The notes under the pieces were generated by a model. The model did no database searches, was not told the DNA's origin, and saw only the letters and a program-made list of their open reading frames with translations. This document shows positions 53,260 through 64,000 of a DNA stretch of 64,000 nt, in pieces. This DNA comes from Mytilinidion resinicola (lineage: Eukaryota > Ascomycota > Dothideomycetes > Mytilinidiales > Mytilinidiaceae), in NCBI RefSeq assembly GCF_010093595.1, contig NW_022985451.1:199710-263709 (forward strand), read 5' to 3'. Position numbers and translations under genes: made by a program. Each line of letters begins with the position of its first letter. Positions within the stretch are counted from its first letter, which is position 1.

Positions 53260-54733
53260 GGCGGGCAACGGGAATTGGAGTTGTCGAGAGAATGCAGCTC
53301 TGCTGGCGAGGACAGCAGCAGATGTCGTGGGGAAAAACAACACGACCAAGGGGTGGTTCAAGGCTTTTGAGCTGCCAGGGTCAGTGCTGGCCGGCGTCAT
53401 TAGCCAGGCTACTTCTGGCCGAGCGCGCTGCAGGTAGTGGGCGGCGGCTGGCCAAGCGCTGCGGTGAGCCCGACTCGGGCGGGCATCTGGGCCTCCTAGG
53501 CCTCTCGTGAACCGATCGCCAGCACCGTCTGGGCTAGCATCAGATCCGCTTTATTGCCTCTGGAGATCGCCTGCCCTGGCTATTGGGCACACGTCATGAT
53601 GCCTCGCCAGCATCATGCAGCACCGCACAACGGGAAAGGCCTGTTGCTGTCTCCAGCCTCACTTCGCCACAGGGCCGCGCGCACCGCCGCACCGCCGCAC
53701 CGCCCTCACTTCGGCCTGCTCCCGCATCATCGAGAATCCGGGGAAGAGCGGTCCAGACTGGGCCATGACGTGTTGCGCAGGTTGGAATTGTTGTTCCAGC
53801 TGCATGGCATCTTGATTGCTGTCCAGATCTATGGTGGCAGTGCTCGCCGTGCAGCAGCTGAGGTTGGGCGTCGACGACAGACGCAGCTATAGTGGTGAGA
53901 GCATAGTACACAGTAGGACGGTGACGGAGAGCATGGTGGAGCAGGATCCGCACCCTACCCACCGCGACGGACGCTCTCCCGAAACTTGGTTCCAAGATTG
54001 CGAGACATGGATGCGACCAGCATGTGAGACGCGAGAGCCTGCCACGCTGCCCAGACCCTGGCCGAGTTCAACACCGACGGCACCATCGTCGAGTGGCGTG
54101 AAAGAGAAGCGATGGCACGTGGAAGCCACGCATACTTCAGCCCAAGGTGCCATGCAGACGGTCTTCGAATCCTGACAAGCGGCTTGATACGAGGCCAACT
54201 CCATCAAAACTCCTGCAACGACACTCTGCCAGCAGGACGCCTGCGCCTCACACCACTCCGAGCCTCATTCATCTACCTGCATTGAAAGAACAAGTTGATA
54301 TATTACGTTACAGGGGAATTTTAGCAGGATTGCAGGAATCTACCATTTATCGCTGCTTCCTACGCCAATCCGTTCGTAATTCACTCAACCATCCTTCTCG
54401 CATCGCAAGGACCCTACAGCTTCTGTATACAACCTGACTATAGTATCCGGAAACCCCTCCGCAGGTTTTCTCCTCATGAGAAGCGCTGGGGTGTGCTAGA
54501 GGCATGTGAAAGAATGCATTGTTCCGCTTCACGGCAAAGACAGGATCCATCAGGCCATTTTCGGAGTAGCTCCGATACCTTTCAACCTCCCTCATGCTAG
54601 CAAAGGCAGCCTGCCATCGTAGATAAGATATACATTACATTAATATCTAAGTATACTACGAGTCATCTATCCGCTTTCTACCCCGTTCACCTTTTTAATT
54701 CGTCAACCTCCCATCCACCCTTTCTTATTCTGC
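53260..54733. other. Intergenic 1.5 kb, no gene seen
   Basis: Lies upstream of the CSC1-type gene and downstream of the broken GT2 gene; the left half is GC-rich promoter DNA. Open frames on both strands have no motifs. Confidence 0.5.
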
Positions 54734-56990
54734 TCAAGTATGAAACAGAAATGGATGCGCCAGATATACATTATACACATTCAGAATGATGAGTGGGAGT
54801 GTATTATACCACACCATCCCTTTGAATCCAACCCGATACGTCACGGCCCCCACCAGCGCTCCCAACACCGTCAGCGTCCACATCCAGCATAAGATACGCA
54901 TGTTGCGGTACTTGTTGCTCTTGTGTGCTCTAGCGTCACCCGTCGGCACCCACTGGAGTGTCTTACCGAAGATCTTGTCCTTGATTGCTGTTAAGTACGC
55001 GTAAGATTGGATTACCATGATATGCTGGACATTGAAACCGAAGCTCGCCTTCGCCCAAAAGTGGAACACAATCAGCCCATACGCGATCGATGGGACAGCG
55101 AACGCAAGGTTATAGTATTTGAAGTAGATGGGGCGGAACCAAAGAAGCAGGATACCTGGGATTGACGAGACGAAGATGGAGAGCGCGACGGCGGAGTAGT
55201 ACATGAACCCTATACAAGTCTATCAGTCTGGGTTTGCGTAACTACGGATTACTGAACTCACCGCACAAGTAGCATACTTTCTGAATAAACGTAAGCTTCG
55301 ATTTCCAGAACTCGGGGTTGCTCAGTAGCGTTGTAGATCCCATGCACCACCGCATCTGCTGCGACAAGAAGGACCGTGGAGTATCCGGACAAACACCCGT
55401 GGCAAGACAAAGGGGAATGTATTTGACTTTCCACCCTCGGTTGACGGCTCCAAACCTGTTCGGGTCAGTCATGACGCCGAAACGTTTGACGATACCATGG
55501 TACTGGTACTCACCCAGTATGGACGTCCTCGGAGAAACCAATCTCCGCGGTGCCGCCAACTTCTTCCAGAGCTGCACGACGGTAGACGGCGTTGCTGCCG
55601 ACGCAGATGGATGCTCCCCAGCGGTTGCGATTCACTTGTACTACGCGGTAAAATAGTTCCTGCGTAACTCCCGCGCCTTGCTCGACCCAAGTTTGGTTGC
55701 TGCCCACCCGGAAGAACTGCGGCGTCTGGATGATGGCCGTCTTGTCGTCGGCGAGATGTTCTGGGATTAATTCACTAAGGAAATCTGGTCGGGGGCAGAA
55801 TCTACATCATAGATGACGAAGAAATCTGCATCCGTCCGTGTGAAATGCTAGCGCAGGTTGCCGGCTTTTTTCAGTCGTGGCCTATCAGTTCTGACTGAGT
55901 AGTTGAACCCGTACCTCTCCGCTATCTCCTTCACCTCCGCCTTGTTGCCGTCGTCCATCACATATACTTTCAACTTGTCCTGGGGATATTCCAGGTTTTG
56001 AACATGCTTGTATGTGTTCTCAAGAATTGTAAGGTCCTCGGAACAGCATGGCAAGTAGATGTCAGCCGTTGGTGCATTCGTCGCCGTGATGACATAACTC
56101 AGCAACACCTGCTTGTGGCTTTCGAAATCCCAGTCTCGGCCGACTATACCAACAAAATATGAAACCATCAAATACGCCTGCAAGAGGAACACGAAGAGTC
56201 CAAACCAGGCAAAGATATAGTCGCAGACAGTGAAGAGCCACATGCCAGCCGACAGGCTAAAAAATGCAAAGATACCGAAGATGTAGAGTGGAACACGATT
56301 GGTATGCAAATAACAATACTTTTCCTCGTTGGTTGGGCACTCTGGCAGGACCAGTGGCGGGTCATGTAAAGGTGCGTACCTCGCACGAAATCGTTAGTAC
56401 CACCTTCTGAAGAACCCTACCTTTTTTTGGGCATGAGGGGAAGCTGGCTCTTCGTGGTCTTGTTTCTTTCCATCTTTAGTGTGCTTTGCAAGTGGGGGAA
56501 GCGCTTCAACGTCTTGCTCGTAGTGCTTCTCGTTAAATTCTGGTTGGGTGGTTACAGTCGGGAGAGGGGCAGGCAGCTACTCGCGTATTAATAAAAGCAC
56601 ACCATGAAGATGGTTTTAGAATCTTACTATCAAGTCTTGAACTGCTGCAGATGCTGCAGCATCTTGGCTGTATGCCGACACCGACAGTTGCTGGCTGTAG
56701 CTAGATACTGACGGCCGTTGGCTAGGCGAAACGCTCAAGTTAGTCGTAAACTGCCGGTCAAGAACATACTGTTCACGTTCGAAAGGATTCTGGCCTAAAT
56801 TTGCAAGTGAAGCTTGTGTGGCATTCCGTGATGACACTGTCAGGACATTGAATGCGGCATGCGGGCGTGTTAGAGGCTCCGAGCTAGTTTCCGCTTGACT
56901 TTGGGGAGGCGTTTCTGGGTTTCTCGTCCCAACACTCTTCTTGGACTTCGACTTCCTTGTCAGACGGCTGCGTTTTCGTGAAGGAGGCAT
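54734..56990 (-). pseudogene. Broken cellulose-synthase-like family 2 glycosyltransferase
   Basis: The layout matches fungal CelA-like GT2 enzymes, membrane proteins that polymerise sugars from nucleotide donors. A disordered N-terminus starts at ATG 56990, then come two membrane helices, the donor-site region VYVMDDGNK, PRLKKAGNLR, then QTPQFFRV, IGFSEDVHTG, QQMRWCMGS (the QxxRW-type motif) and C-terminal helices ending HPFLFHT. Three faults break it: the 7-A run at 56422-56428 shifts the frame into the next exon; a TAG at 55848-55850 follows AGNLR; and one T is missing near 55800 in the stretch that should read as the conserved D-x-D-F-C-P-R-P-D-F segment. Apart from these, exons and introns are well preserved, so decay is recent, or the assembly has errors. 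Confidence 0.75.
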
Positions 56991-58306
56991 TATCCCTCAA
57001 CCGGTGGTGGCGCAACGTGGCAGCCAGTAATTCGTTTCTATTCACTCCTCTCAGTTTCCAATGTACAGCTGAAGACTCAGCTCGCCTGTTATTTGCTACC
57101 GTTGCCACCTGCAACCCCTATTCTCTCTTCACTATATAGCCACTCGTTAGCACCTCAATACAACTCATGCTTTCCTCACTGATCCTTTGCCCTTCCTACC
57201 CCTGCTGCCACAACGCAGGGTTTTGGAACACTGTGTGGAACTTGTACACCGCAGGCGAACTTCACTGCAGTTCTTACCACTCAAATTTTTCTGTTGGTTG
57301 CCTCCTTATCGATAATCTAAAGGCCAAATGCGACGGGTTATTCTCAGGGATAAAATGCCTGACTGAGGGTACGTATGTATGTACAAATGAAATAATACAA
57401 CCGAGCAAGTGTGATGGCGCAATGGGGCACAGTTCAACGGAAAAAAAGGAGAGTCGATACGGAATACTTTCGCTGGCTTAGGACAACAGACTTTTTTGAA
57501 CACCAATATTCCTCGAGAAAACAGACTTCATCCTTCAAACAGCACACTAAGGGGGTATCTCAATCTACTGTACATATAGAGTATGTGGACCCTGGTAAGA
57601 GCTTCTAAGTAAACCTGAAATTATAATTCTCTGACATTTTTTGGAATGTAATCGGAGGTGTAAAGGCGCCCAGGCGTACAAAGGTATTTTGCGGCGCAGT
57701 GCGTCTTTTTCAGAATAGCCTAGGCAGGTAGGTTATGTCACGTGGGCCGGCAAGCTCTACGAATAAGTCAAGGGTAGGGGGTCATGGGGGCCACTTTCCG
57801 ATGTATTATCCTACCCCTTGTACCTTAAGATGACACTTTTACACCCCCTTACCTGGCATAGCGAATGCTTTTTTTGTAAGGCTTTCTACAACAAATTATA
57901 GACAGTAATAAGCGCTTTTGAATAAGCATCCTATGACTTTCTAACACCTTTTAGTGGTGTTAAAATATGGGCGGTAGAAATTTGTGTTCGAGGAATTTTG
58001 GTGTTTAAAAGTTTGTTATCATTAAGCCAGCTATGGTATTCCGTATAAACACTCGCCTCCCAACTGCATGAGAATTCAAAAAACTCTGCAACCGTGCAAG
58101 GACGCGACGACCACTCCATCTATCTGAGCTGTGCTCATCACCGCCATTATATAGCCTCACCTTCCTCGTACACAACAATCGTGATATCCTCTTGTTCACT
58201 ATTCTAACACTGCTGGTGGCTCTTCTCCCTCTTCCTCTTCATCTCACTCCTCTCCTTTTGATCTTCCCTAGCGCCGAGAAAGTTGGCTTGAATTGGCCTC
58301 GCCACT
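56991..58306. other. Intergenic, AT-rich, no gene seen
   Basis: 1.3 kb between the divergent GT2 pseudogene and the 2H phosphoesterase gene. The interval 57640-57900 is low-complexity and could be old repeat DNA. A TATA-like ATTATATAGC lies near 58146. No motif-bearing ORF. Confidence 0.45.
58146..58155 (+). promoter_or_regulatory. TATA box candidate of the 2H phosphoesterase gene
   Basis: ATTATATAGC lies about 155 nt before the ATG at 58307 and is followed by CT-rich leader sequence (CTCTTCTCCCTCTTCCTC). The spacing is acceptable for a fungal core promoter. Confidence 0.4.
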
Positions 58307-58996
58307 ATGAGAGATCTGTACCCAAGCACGGTTCCCATCAAGTATGATCCGGACGGCAACGCCCAAGCGTACGTTGGTAACAGCATCATCTGCCCACTGT
58401 CGCCATCAAGTCTTCTCTATGGATCCCTGCTCGACCTCCATGAGAAGCTGCGAAACAGCAGCCTTTCACATCTCTTCGCGAAAGATGCCCTGATGGAGCC
58501 AGCACACTGGCACGTGACTGTCTTCATCGGCGCCCGCGACAAGATCCGCAGCAAGGGCTACTGGCCCAAGGACGTGCCATCGGACATGCCGCAAAACGAG
58601 GTTCTCGAGCTCCTGACGGACAAACTCGGGAAATTCGACTTGCAGTGCGACCCGCCGTACAGAATGAGGGTCAGCGGGCCAGGCCATACCAATTACAGCG
58701 TTAGTATATACCTCACGCCCGAGACCGCGGAGGAAGAGGAGAGGTTGAAGGACCTGCGGAATAGGCTTTCGGACCACCTGGGCATCCGCCATCCAGAACA
58801 CGACAGGTTCAAGTTCCACTTGACCCTGGCGTACCTGCTAAGGTGGTTGGACGATGGACAGAAACAGGAGCTGGACGCCCTCTTGCAAGAGCATTTCAAG
58901 ACCATGCCAGCCCAGGTGGAGCTAGGCGGGCCGACGTTCTGTACGTTCCAGGATATGAAGGCTTGGAAGCCGGTACTTCAGCTGAAGACTCTCTGA
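58307..58996 (+). CDS. 2H phosphoesterase superfamily protein (DUF1868)
   Basis: Single exon, 229 aa, from ATG 58307 (context CCACTATGAG). The protein follows the DUF1868 pattern from end to end: KYDPDGNAQAYVGNSIICPL near residue 12, the first catalytic-type motif in HWHVTVFIGARD (HxV/T), GYWPKDVPSDMP, the middle segment with TNYSVSIYLTPE, then the second motif in FKFHLTLAYLLRWL (HxT). The two H-x-T/S-type motifs define the 2H superfamily, which includes cyclic phosphodiesterases and RNA 2',3'-cyclic phosphate enzymes. In this copy the first motif is HVTV, so position 3 is Thr. No signal peptide is present; cytosol is likely. The exact substrate is unknown. A broken second 2H-type gene lies 0.7 kb downstream on the other strand. 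Confidence 0.85.
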   Translation: MRDLYPSTVPIKYDPDGNAQAYVGNSIICPLSPSSLLYGSLLDLHEKLRNSSLSHLFAKDALMEPAHWHVTVFIGARDKIRSKGYWPKDVPSDMPQNEVLELLTDKLGKFDLQCDPPYRMRVSGPGHTNYSVSIYLTPETAEEEERLKDLRNRLSDHLGIRHPEHDRFKFHLTLAYLLRWLDDGQKQELDALLQEHFKTMPAQVELGGPTFCTFQDMKAWKPVLQLKTL

Positions 58997-59717
58997 CGAC
59001 GGCGCGCCCCAGCGTATGGTCCGGGTTGTCCAAGAGAATCAGCGAGCGTACAAGATGGGGTGATGCTAGATGTCCACCAGTTGCTCGGCAGACATCCTTT
59101 ATTCTAACGTACATACCGCATAAATTCGGAGGGTGTACTACGCGAAGGGGGTCTAATGTGCAGGGGGTCTACAAATGGGTTATTTTCTTCCACAAGCCAC
59201 ATTTTCCCTATCAAAGTGGCCTTGCTAGTAAGAAAAGAGGACTTTTATTGTAAGAAACGCCCCTAAAAGAGGGGAGGATTTGCATATCCGAAACCGTGTT
59301 GCGCAGATAGAAAGGCCTATCAGGGGTTTCTTCTACGCTGGGGGGTCTCGTAACGTAGTATGGTCTTGTAAACGGTTTTATCCACCATGTCGCACATGCA
59401 GTCAGTGGAACAGCTGCGGCGTATCAGGACACTGGTCGAGGTATGATCATACTAGATAAAGGTTGCGTTGAATCAGAATCGCACGTCATGGAACGCAAGT
59501 CGAGCCATCTTCTTCCGCTTTAGCGGTACGTCGCATTCTTTACAGGTCTTTTACCTGAAGCTTTTCTCGTAGCCCTCAAGCACCCAGGCAGTGCGTACTG
59601 ATGCCACCAGTCCAAGTCCGAGAGCGACCAATTCAGTGCCTGTCCCAGACTAGAGAGAAAATCTTTCAGGTTCCGCCTTCACGCACGGCCTTCATTGCCT
59701 CCATTCAATGTCTTCAC
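58997..59717. other. Intergenic between convergent genes
   Basis: About 720 nt between the DUF1868 gene and the end of the 2H-type relic. No coding signal. Several short GGGGTCT words occur near 59150-59350. Confidence 0.4.
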
Positions 59718-60029
59718 TCAAGCCAATCCCTTCTTCTCCATCTCCTTCCCGAACTTCAAGTACCCAGCCTGCAATCCGAACGGCCACTCGCTCAACCTCC
59801 GGCCTAGAGCGTCCTCTCCGTTCACGCTGTGGTAAATGCTCTCCTAGCTACAGTTCAAACTCTGTGCCCCAGCCAGGAACTCCTGCGTGCCGCCCTCCTC
59901 GGCGAAGCGCTCGTCCGTGACGAACCGCCCAATTATAACGTGAGCTCCCGCCGCTGCGTACCACGGATCGACACCGATTCCGCTCTCTAGGAAGAGTGCG
60001 AGTGCCTCTAGCTCACTTCGTAGGTAGCG
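59718..60029 (-). pseudogene. Truncated relic of a second 2H-phosphoesterase-type (RNA ligase/CPDase-like) gene
   Basis: The minus-strand frame from 60029 to the TGA at 59718-59720 reads LEALALFLESGIGVDPWYAA, then GAHVIIGRFVTDERFAEEGG, then a TAG at 59844-59846, then ESIYHSVNGEDALG and AGYLKFGKEMEKKG. Segments of the form I-G-V-D-x-W, H-V-x-I-x-R-F-V and G-Y-L-x-x-G-K-E are, as I recall them, found in a fungal family annotated as RNA ligase/cyclic nucleotide phosphodiesterase of the 2H type. There is a TGA directly before the first recognisable codon, so the N-terminus with the first HxT motif is missing. It is 5'-truncated and interrupted once, hence non-functional. The family label is moderately sure. 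Confidence 0.5.
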
Positions 60030-60189
60030 CGTTTGTCACAGATACCACACAAACCACGGTATCTTCATACAGTGTTTGCTCACGTGATGGCATTTAATGC
60101 GCGTGAGCACTGTCTCTGCGCCGGATCGAAACCCCTTTTTTGGATTCGGAGCGTAACTAGTTCAAATGCCATATCAGGGCCGTCACTAA

Positions 60190-62489
60190 CTAAATCAACA
60201 TGAACCAGGTCAGCTTCACACCCCTTGCGTTCAACGCATCAGGTAACATTCTTGGATCCGAGTTAATGACCTCGTTCGTTATCTTGTGTCGAAAGTAATC
60301 AAACACCGGAGGATCATCGGGCTCGGGCTCATGGTCGAACCTCTCCCAATCTCCCAGATCAGTCCCCTCCAGTCGCGGGTCCTCTTGGACGAGCTCCTTC
60401 GTGTCTCTGTTGTAAAAGCGGTACTTATAGCGGTTGCCAAAGCTCTTAAACATTTGCACCTCCCACGGCGCAGGGAGCGGGCCAAGAACACTAGTGGCGT
60501 CGTACAGACCGAAGACGAAGCACTCTCCTACGACAACAAAGCGTCCCAGTCCCTTTTCTCTGAGTAGAACTGGAAAGTCACAGCCCAGAAACACGCATAT
60601 GATGTCGCCTAGCGTTGAAAGAGAACACCACATTATTAGCGATTATCAGGACGGAGAATTTTTGGGGAGATTCTCTAAAGAGAGGGATGAGGAGGGAGGT
60701 GAATTGAGAATGATGAATGAGAGACCTAATTACCGATCTCAGCGTCCAACGGAACTGTCCCGACATATCCCGTATCTGTCCGCACATACGCATGCCCGAT
60801 ACATAAGTTGATGGCGTCACAGATGAGACGGTCTGCTGCTGACGCTGTGGTAGGAATCTCATTCGTTCCCTTGAAGGTTTCACCCCGAGTGAAGCGTAGC
60901 CACGCGAGCTCCCAGTCTTCGAAAGACGGGTATATGTTCCTCCAACCAACCCAGCGCTCTCGGACCCTACCCTTGCGGAGAGTCATGAGATGAGCACGTT
61001 GTAACGTCTCGTTGTTTGGGTAGGGGATGGTCGTTATGTTCTCGGGCTGCCATGCTCGGATCGTGCTACTAGCCGTCTCGCCTCCTGAAGAAAGCTTGCT
61101 CGACACTGCGGTGACGCGGGCGCACTGCACCCCCAGAGCAGAAAGCGCGGCTGGTGCCTCGAATGTGAAATGAGCGCGGGAGAACCCTGCCGAGAACTGC
61201 CCACTGCATGGGAACTTTCGTGGCAATCGAGCGGTGAGATCAGGTACCCATGACGGAAGATTGAGTATTCGCCCATACTGGTACGCCCGCTGCAAGATAT
61301 CCAGCCTCTGGATGTGGTTGGAGTAGAGCAGCGTCATCTCCATGTACACTTGGCTCACCGAGTTGGAATAGTTCGGCCGAAACTTTGCTGCGAGTTTCTT
61401 CGGAGCTAGCCCTAGAATGCCATAGACGTAATCCCTTGGATCCTTGCACTTTCTCTGGCTCCCCAGGCGCAGAACACGGTCGAACGGAAGCCCGACCGAA
61501 GGGTTTGTGATCTTGGCCAGGTGTCTCAGGCGAGTTTCCAGCTTTGATGCGTGATGATTTTCTTTGATGCATGTGGCGGCACGTCGAAATATTGTGAATG
61601 GGATAGCGCAATATCCACACTGCACCAGAGCCCGCGAGTCAGCAAGTAGTATTTCCTGGATAACCCACACTCGGTCGAACCAGCCACGGCAAAATAGTGA
61701 GTGGACGGCATCCCAAGTCTGAGACTCGTAGGGAAGCTCGGTTCCGGGGTCGTGCCAGTTCTCCTCGACGGCGTCTGGCGAAGGGCACAGGTGGCCACCT
61801 TCTAGATATTCGACTTGGCCTCCGATGTAATTTAATGTTTGGATCGCATGACCGCTCGAGTCCGCTTCTGGGCCGAGCCAGGCTATCACCTGGTAAGCAG
61901 ACCTGTAGATGTCTCGCATTCGACGAATTTGACTTTGTTTCTCGATTTCGTCCTTTTGGTTGATGGAAAGTGCGTCTATCCAGAACGTCCGAGTCGTCTG
62001 TGCATTACGGAGATGCCGCAATGCGACTATGAGATTTTTCCCGGCTGGTAGATTACTGACGGCAGACTGCTGTGCTTCGACCACGATGGTACCTCTGTCG
62101 TCGACCTCGCCCCATGTATATGATAGAGCCTCATATCTTGGTTGGGAGCGTTCAACTCCATCCCCAGGTTGGAGATAAGTTGAGGGCGAGACATCCTCTA
62201 CCGGGCAAGCCCATTGCCAGGATCCACGCCCTAGCTTATGAGGGTTCTCGAATATATACCGTCCTTCCACCGTTGATTGCACAAACCATGGTTCTGGGAG
62301 CAGCTCTTTGAGCTTTGCCAAGTCCAATCGGTTGTCTACCAGTTTCGCTGTCTCGCCTATGGGGGCATGGAAGATTTTGATACGGATTTCGTCCCCAAGT
62401 TCGCCAGGAAGTAGGTCGATGAGTCGAACATCCCTCAACGGGTCAGCGAGGGGCGGATATTGATATTCATTGTCCACGCTAGTCGCCAT
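60190..62489 (-). CDS. HET-domain (heterokaryon incompatibility) protein
   Basis: Two exons (60734-62489 and 60190-60608) with a 125-nt intron (GTAATT...GCTAG) join in frame to 724 aa, continuing GTVPLDAEI to GDIICVFLG. The HET domain starts near residue 119 with YEALSYTWGE and includes NLIVALRHLRN, then TFWIDALSINQKD and RMRDIYRSAYQVIAWLGPE. RGWFDRVWVIQEI, CKDPRDYVYGILGL and NLPSWVPDL are further landmarks of this subfamily. The C-terminal VFLGCDFPVLLR and FVFGLYDA block is the usual end region. The gene is complete with no frame lesion. Its role should be recognition of non-self in hyphal fusion leading to cell death. It is the second HET gene in 24 kb but belongs to a different sequence group than the one at 38536. 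Confidence 0.93.
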
Positions 62490-63962
62490 GTTGGAAACAA
62501 AGTTCTGGGAAGATGAATATTAGTTTCGCGCCGGGGGGAGGCTGGCTTCTTGAAAGTCATGCCAGTCAAGCCGAGGTTGATTGGTGCCTGCCTGCAGTCT
62601 GGGATGTAGTATCATAACGAGAGATAACTGGTACACGTGTTGGCGCGCGGCTTCACCGGAAAAAAGCCACTCATCTCAAACCACCATTATCGTTGTCGAT
62701 CAACCAATCAGAAGTTCGGTCAAGACACCTAAATAGCTTGTTTATGATAACATCTCATAGGCTTCTGGCTCCTAAGAACCAAGATACGCTTTTCTAGCTA
62801 CTTAGGCTTTATTGTTTTATTATAGATATTCAAGCGCAGCTACGAACCTTACTGCACTGGACATCCCCGTGACATCAGTCGCAAAAGCGGCGAAATCGGG
62901 AGCTATTATTGTCGAGAAGAGCACTGAGCCTTGCGGAACAGCTCGCACGATCCGGGAGATTCTCACGCTCCATCGTCCTGGCGTACAGTTCGAGATCCTT
63001 TCAAATCCATAAAAATTTGCGGAGGGTATGGCCGGCGAGGATCTGTTTGTGTACTCCCAATAGTTGTCGGTATTGTGGATGTTGCAGAAGGGCGTCGAGG
63101 TTGAATAACGAGATCAGGAGGTGAAGCTTTCCTTGGCACTGCAGATCTCCCGAGGCCCCATTATTAGGCGGGCACGTTCCCTCAATCGATCGGGGTGCAA
63201 GACCTCTCCTTTGCCGGCATCCTCTACTCCTTACAGCCCGGAGTGGCCAGCAAAGGTTACTCCATCAACGTGGAGATGCTCCCGGGCTTCCCGAATTGTG
63301 TGGCCGTCTCCAATGGCGTTGGTCCTCCTTTTCCTTCACCTATTGTCTCACCCGAGGATGCCATCAACGATTCTTTTCTCAACCAGCAAGAACTGAATCT
63401 ATGAGCTCTGTAATCAATTAGCGCTAGTTATCACAGCTTGACTGACTACTATAAATTACAACAATGGACTGTCTTCGAATATGCATATTAGACTAAGCAG
63501 CTCCGCCTGTTGACTTTCCACCAGGGTATCAACCCCATTCCTCCCAAGAATCTGATCGAATCTAGAAACCGAATGTCTAGAAACTACATAATATCCAATC
63601 GCTTCTTCAACACTTCAATCTTTTCTCTATAGCAAAAGGCATGACTATGTTTTCAGGTGCCGGAATCCGGAATGCAATCATCCGGATGCACATCGTTCCC
63701 TAGTCTTAATCGGCAGGAACCCCATAAGAATTGTCGCCGACCCCATATGGGGTAGGCTGCATGTAAGCCCCAGTCATCGGAGGGTCCCCACGATATGGGC
63801 CCCGGGCGAACGTCTGGGGTTGATTATCTGGGGTAGGGGGCGGTTTTTAAATAAAGCCGCAACTCCCTAGCAAACCTAGCTCGCCCTGATTTTGCACCGG
63901 TACTACTGTTTCCTCATCCATTCGACCTCTCACCAGTTTGATCCTTCTTCGTTTTGCCTACT
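62490..63962. other. Intergenic 1.5 kb, no convincing gene
   Basis: Begins with the HET gene promoter. A plus-strand frame at 63195-63404 reads protein-like (GYSINVEMLPGFPNCVAVSN) but is short, lacks an ATG at a sensible place and matches no family I know; it may be a relic. A TATA-like TTTAAATAAA at 63846-63855 precedes the ATG at 63963. Confidence 0.4.
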
Positions 63963-64000
63963 ATGAGGATCAATCCGACCTCCCAGACGCTCTCCCTCGT
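63963..64000 (+). CDS. Possible gene start cut by the window edge
   Basis: ATG 63963 (context CCTACTATGAGG) opens a frame that runs off the edge with MRINPTSQTLSL. It follows a TATA-like TTTAAATAAA about 108 nt upstream and a pyrimidine-rich leader (CCTCATCCATTCGACCTCTC), the usual arrangement of fungal genes. Twelve codons say nothing about function. Confidence 0.35.
   Translation, partial: MRINPTSQTLSL

Noticed and set aside
57167..57481. 104-codon ORF with several cysteines
   Set aside because: No signal peptide cleavage logic, AT-rich surroundings and no family resemblance; likely chance.

Overview
The window is nuclear DNA from a filamentous ascomycete (Pezizomycotina). The signs are protein genes with many short GT-AG introns (mostly 45-65 nt), a Zn(II)2Cys6 regulator, two HET-domain genes, a DHA2-type MFS pump, a fungal rhodopsin-like 7-TM protein, a GH18 class III chitinase and a Fot1/pogo transposase relic. 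A Dothideomycete is my best guess, but nothing here proves the class. No viral, bacterial or organellar segment was seen, and no CRISPR array, rRNA or convincing tRNA gene. Product names come from recognising protein motifs by eye; exon borders were worked out by hand from splice signals and reading-frame closure.

Layout. 0-10 kb: a broken F-box gene, a repeat-bearing coiled-coil ORF, a She3-like coiled-coil gene, weak small-ORF candidates, and cia2 of the cytosolic iron-sulfur assembly pathway. 10-20.6 kb: a long GC-rich leader region, an eight-exon Zn(II)2Cys6 transcription factor, a gene-poor stretch with a dense G-tract block, and a secreted GH18 chitinase. 20.6-26 kb: mostly gene-poor DNA with two small hypothetical genes, then lsm2 with three exons. 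26.5-37.2 kb: the most accessory-looking part, holding a CYP7/CYP8-like P450, a nine-exon DHA2 transporter, a rhodopsin-like membrane protein and a second P450. No polyketide, peptide or terpene synthase backbone lies among them.

37.2-46.6 kb: a stop-ridden C-terminal piece of a Fot1-like transposase, a HET gene, a large SAM-methyltransferase-domain protein and the pentose-phosphate enzyme ribulose-phosphate 3-epimerase. 46.6-54.7 kb: 3.9 kb without a convincing gene, then a CSC1/OSCA-type osmosensitive cation channel. 54.7-64 kb: a cellulose-synthase-like GT2 gene broken by three lesions, an intact DUF1868 2H phosphoesterase, a broken second 2H-type gene, a second HET gene, and a possible gene start running off the right edge.

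Conserved single-copy genes (cia2, lsm2, rpe, the CSC1 channel, the methyltransferase) alternate with accessory islands where relics, HET genes and P450s gather. Two long genes (F-box and GT2) carry homopolymer indels plus nonsense codons. These are most simply real decay, but a draft-assembly error cannot be excluded from one sequence. I did not find a clearly new molecular system. The best leads are unusual gene structures (6-nt and 14-nt micro-exons, a GC-AG intron, a stop-free intron) and the pairing of an intact and a decayed 2H phosphoesterase gene.
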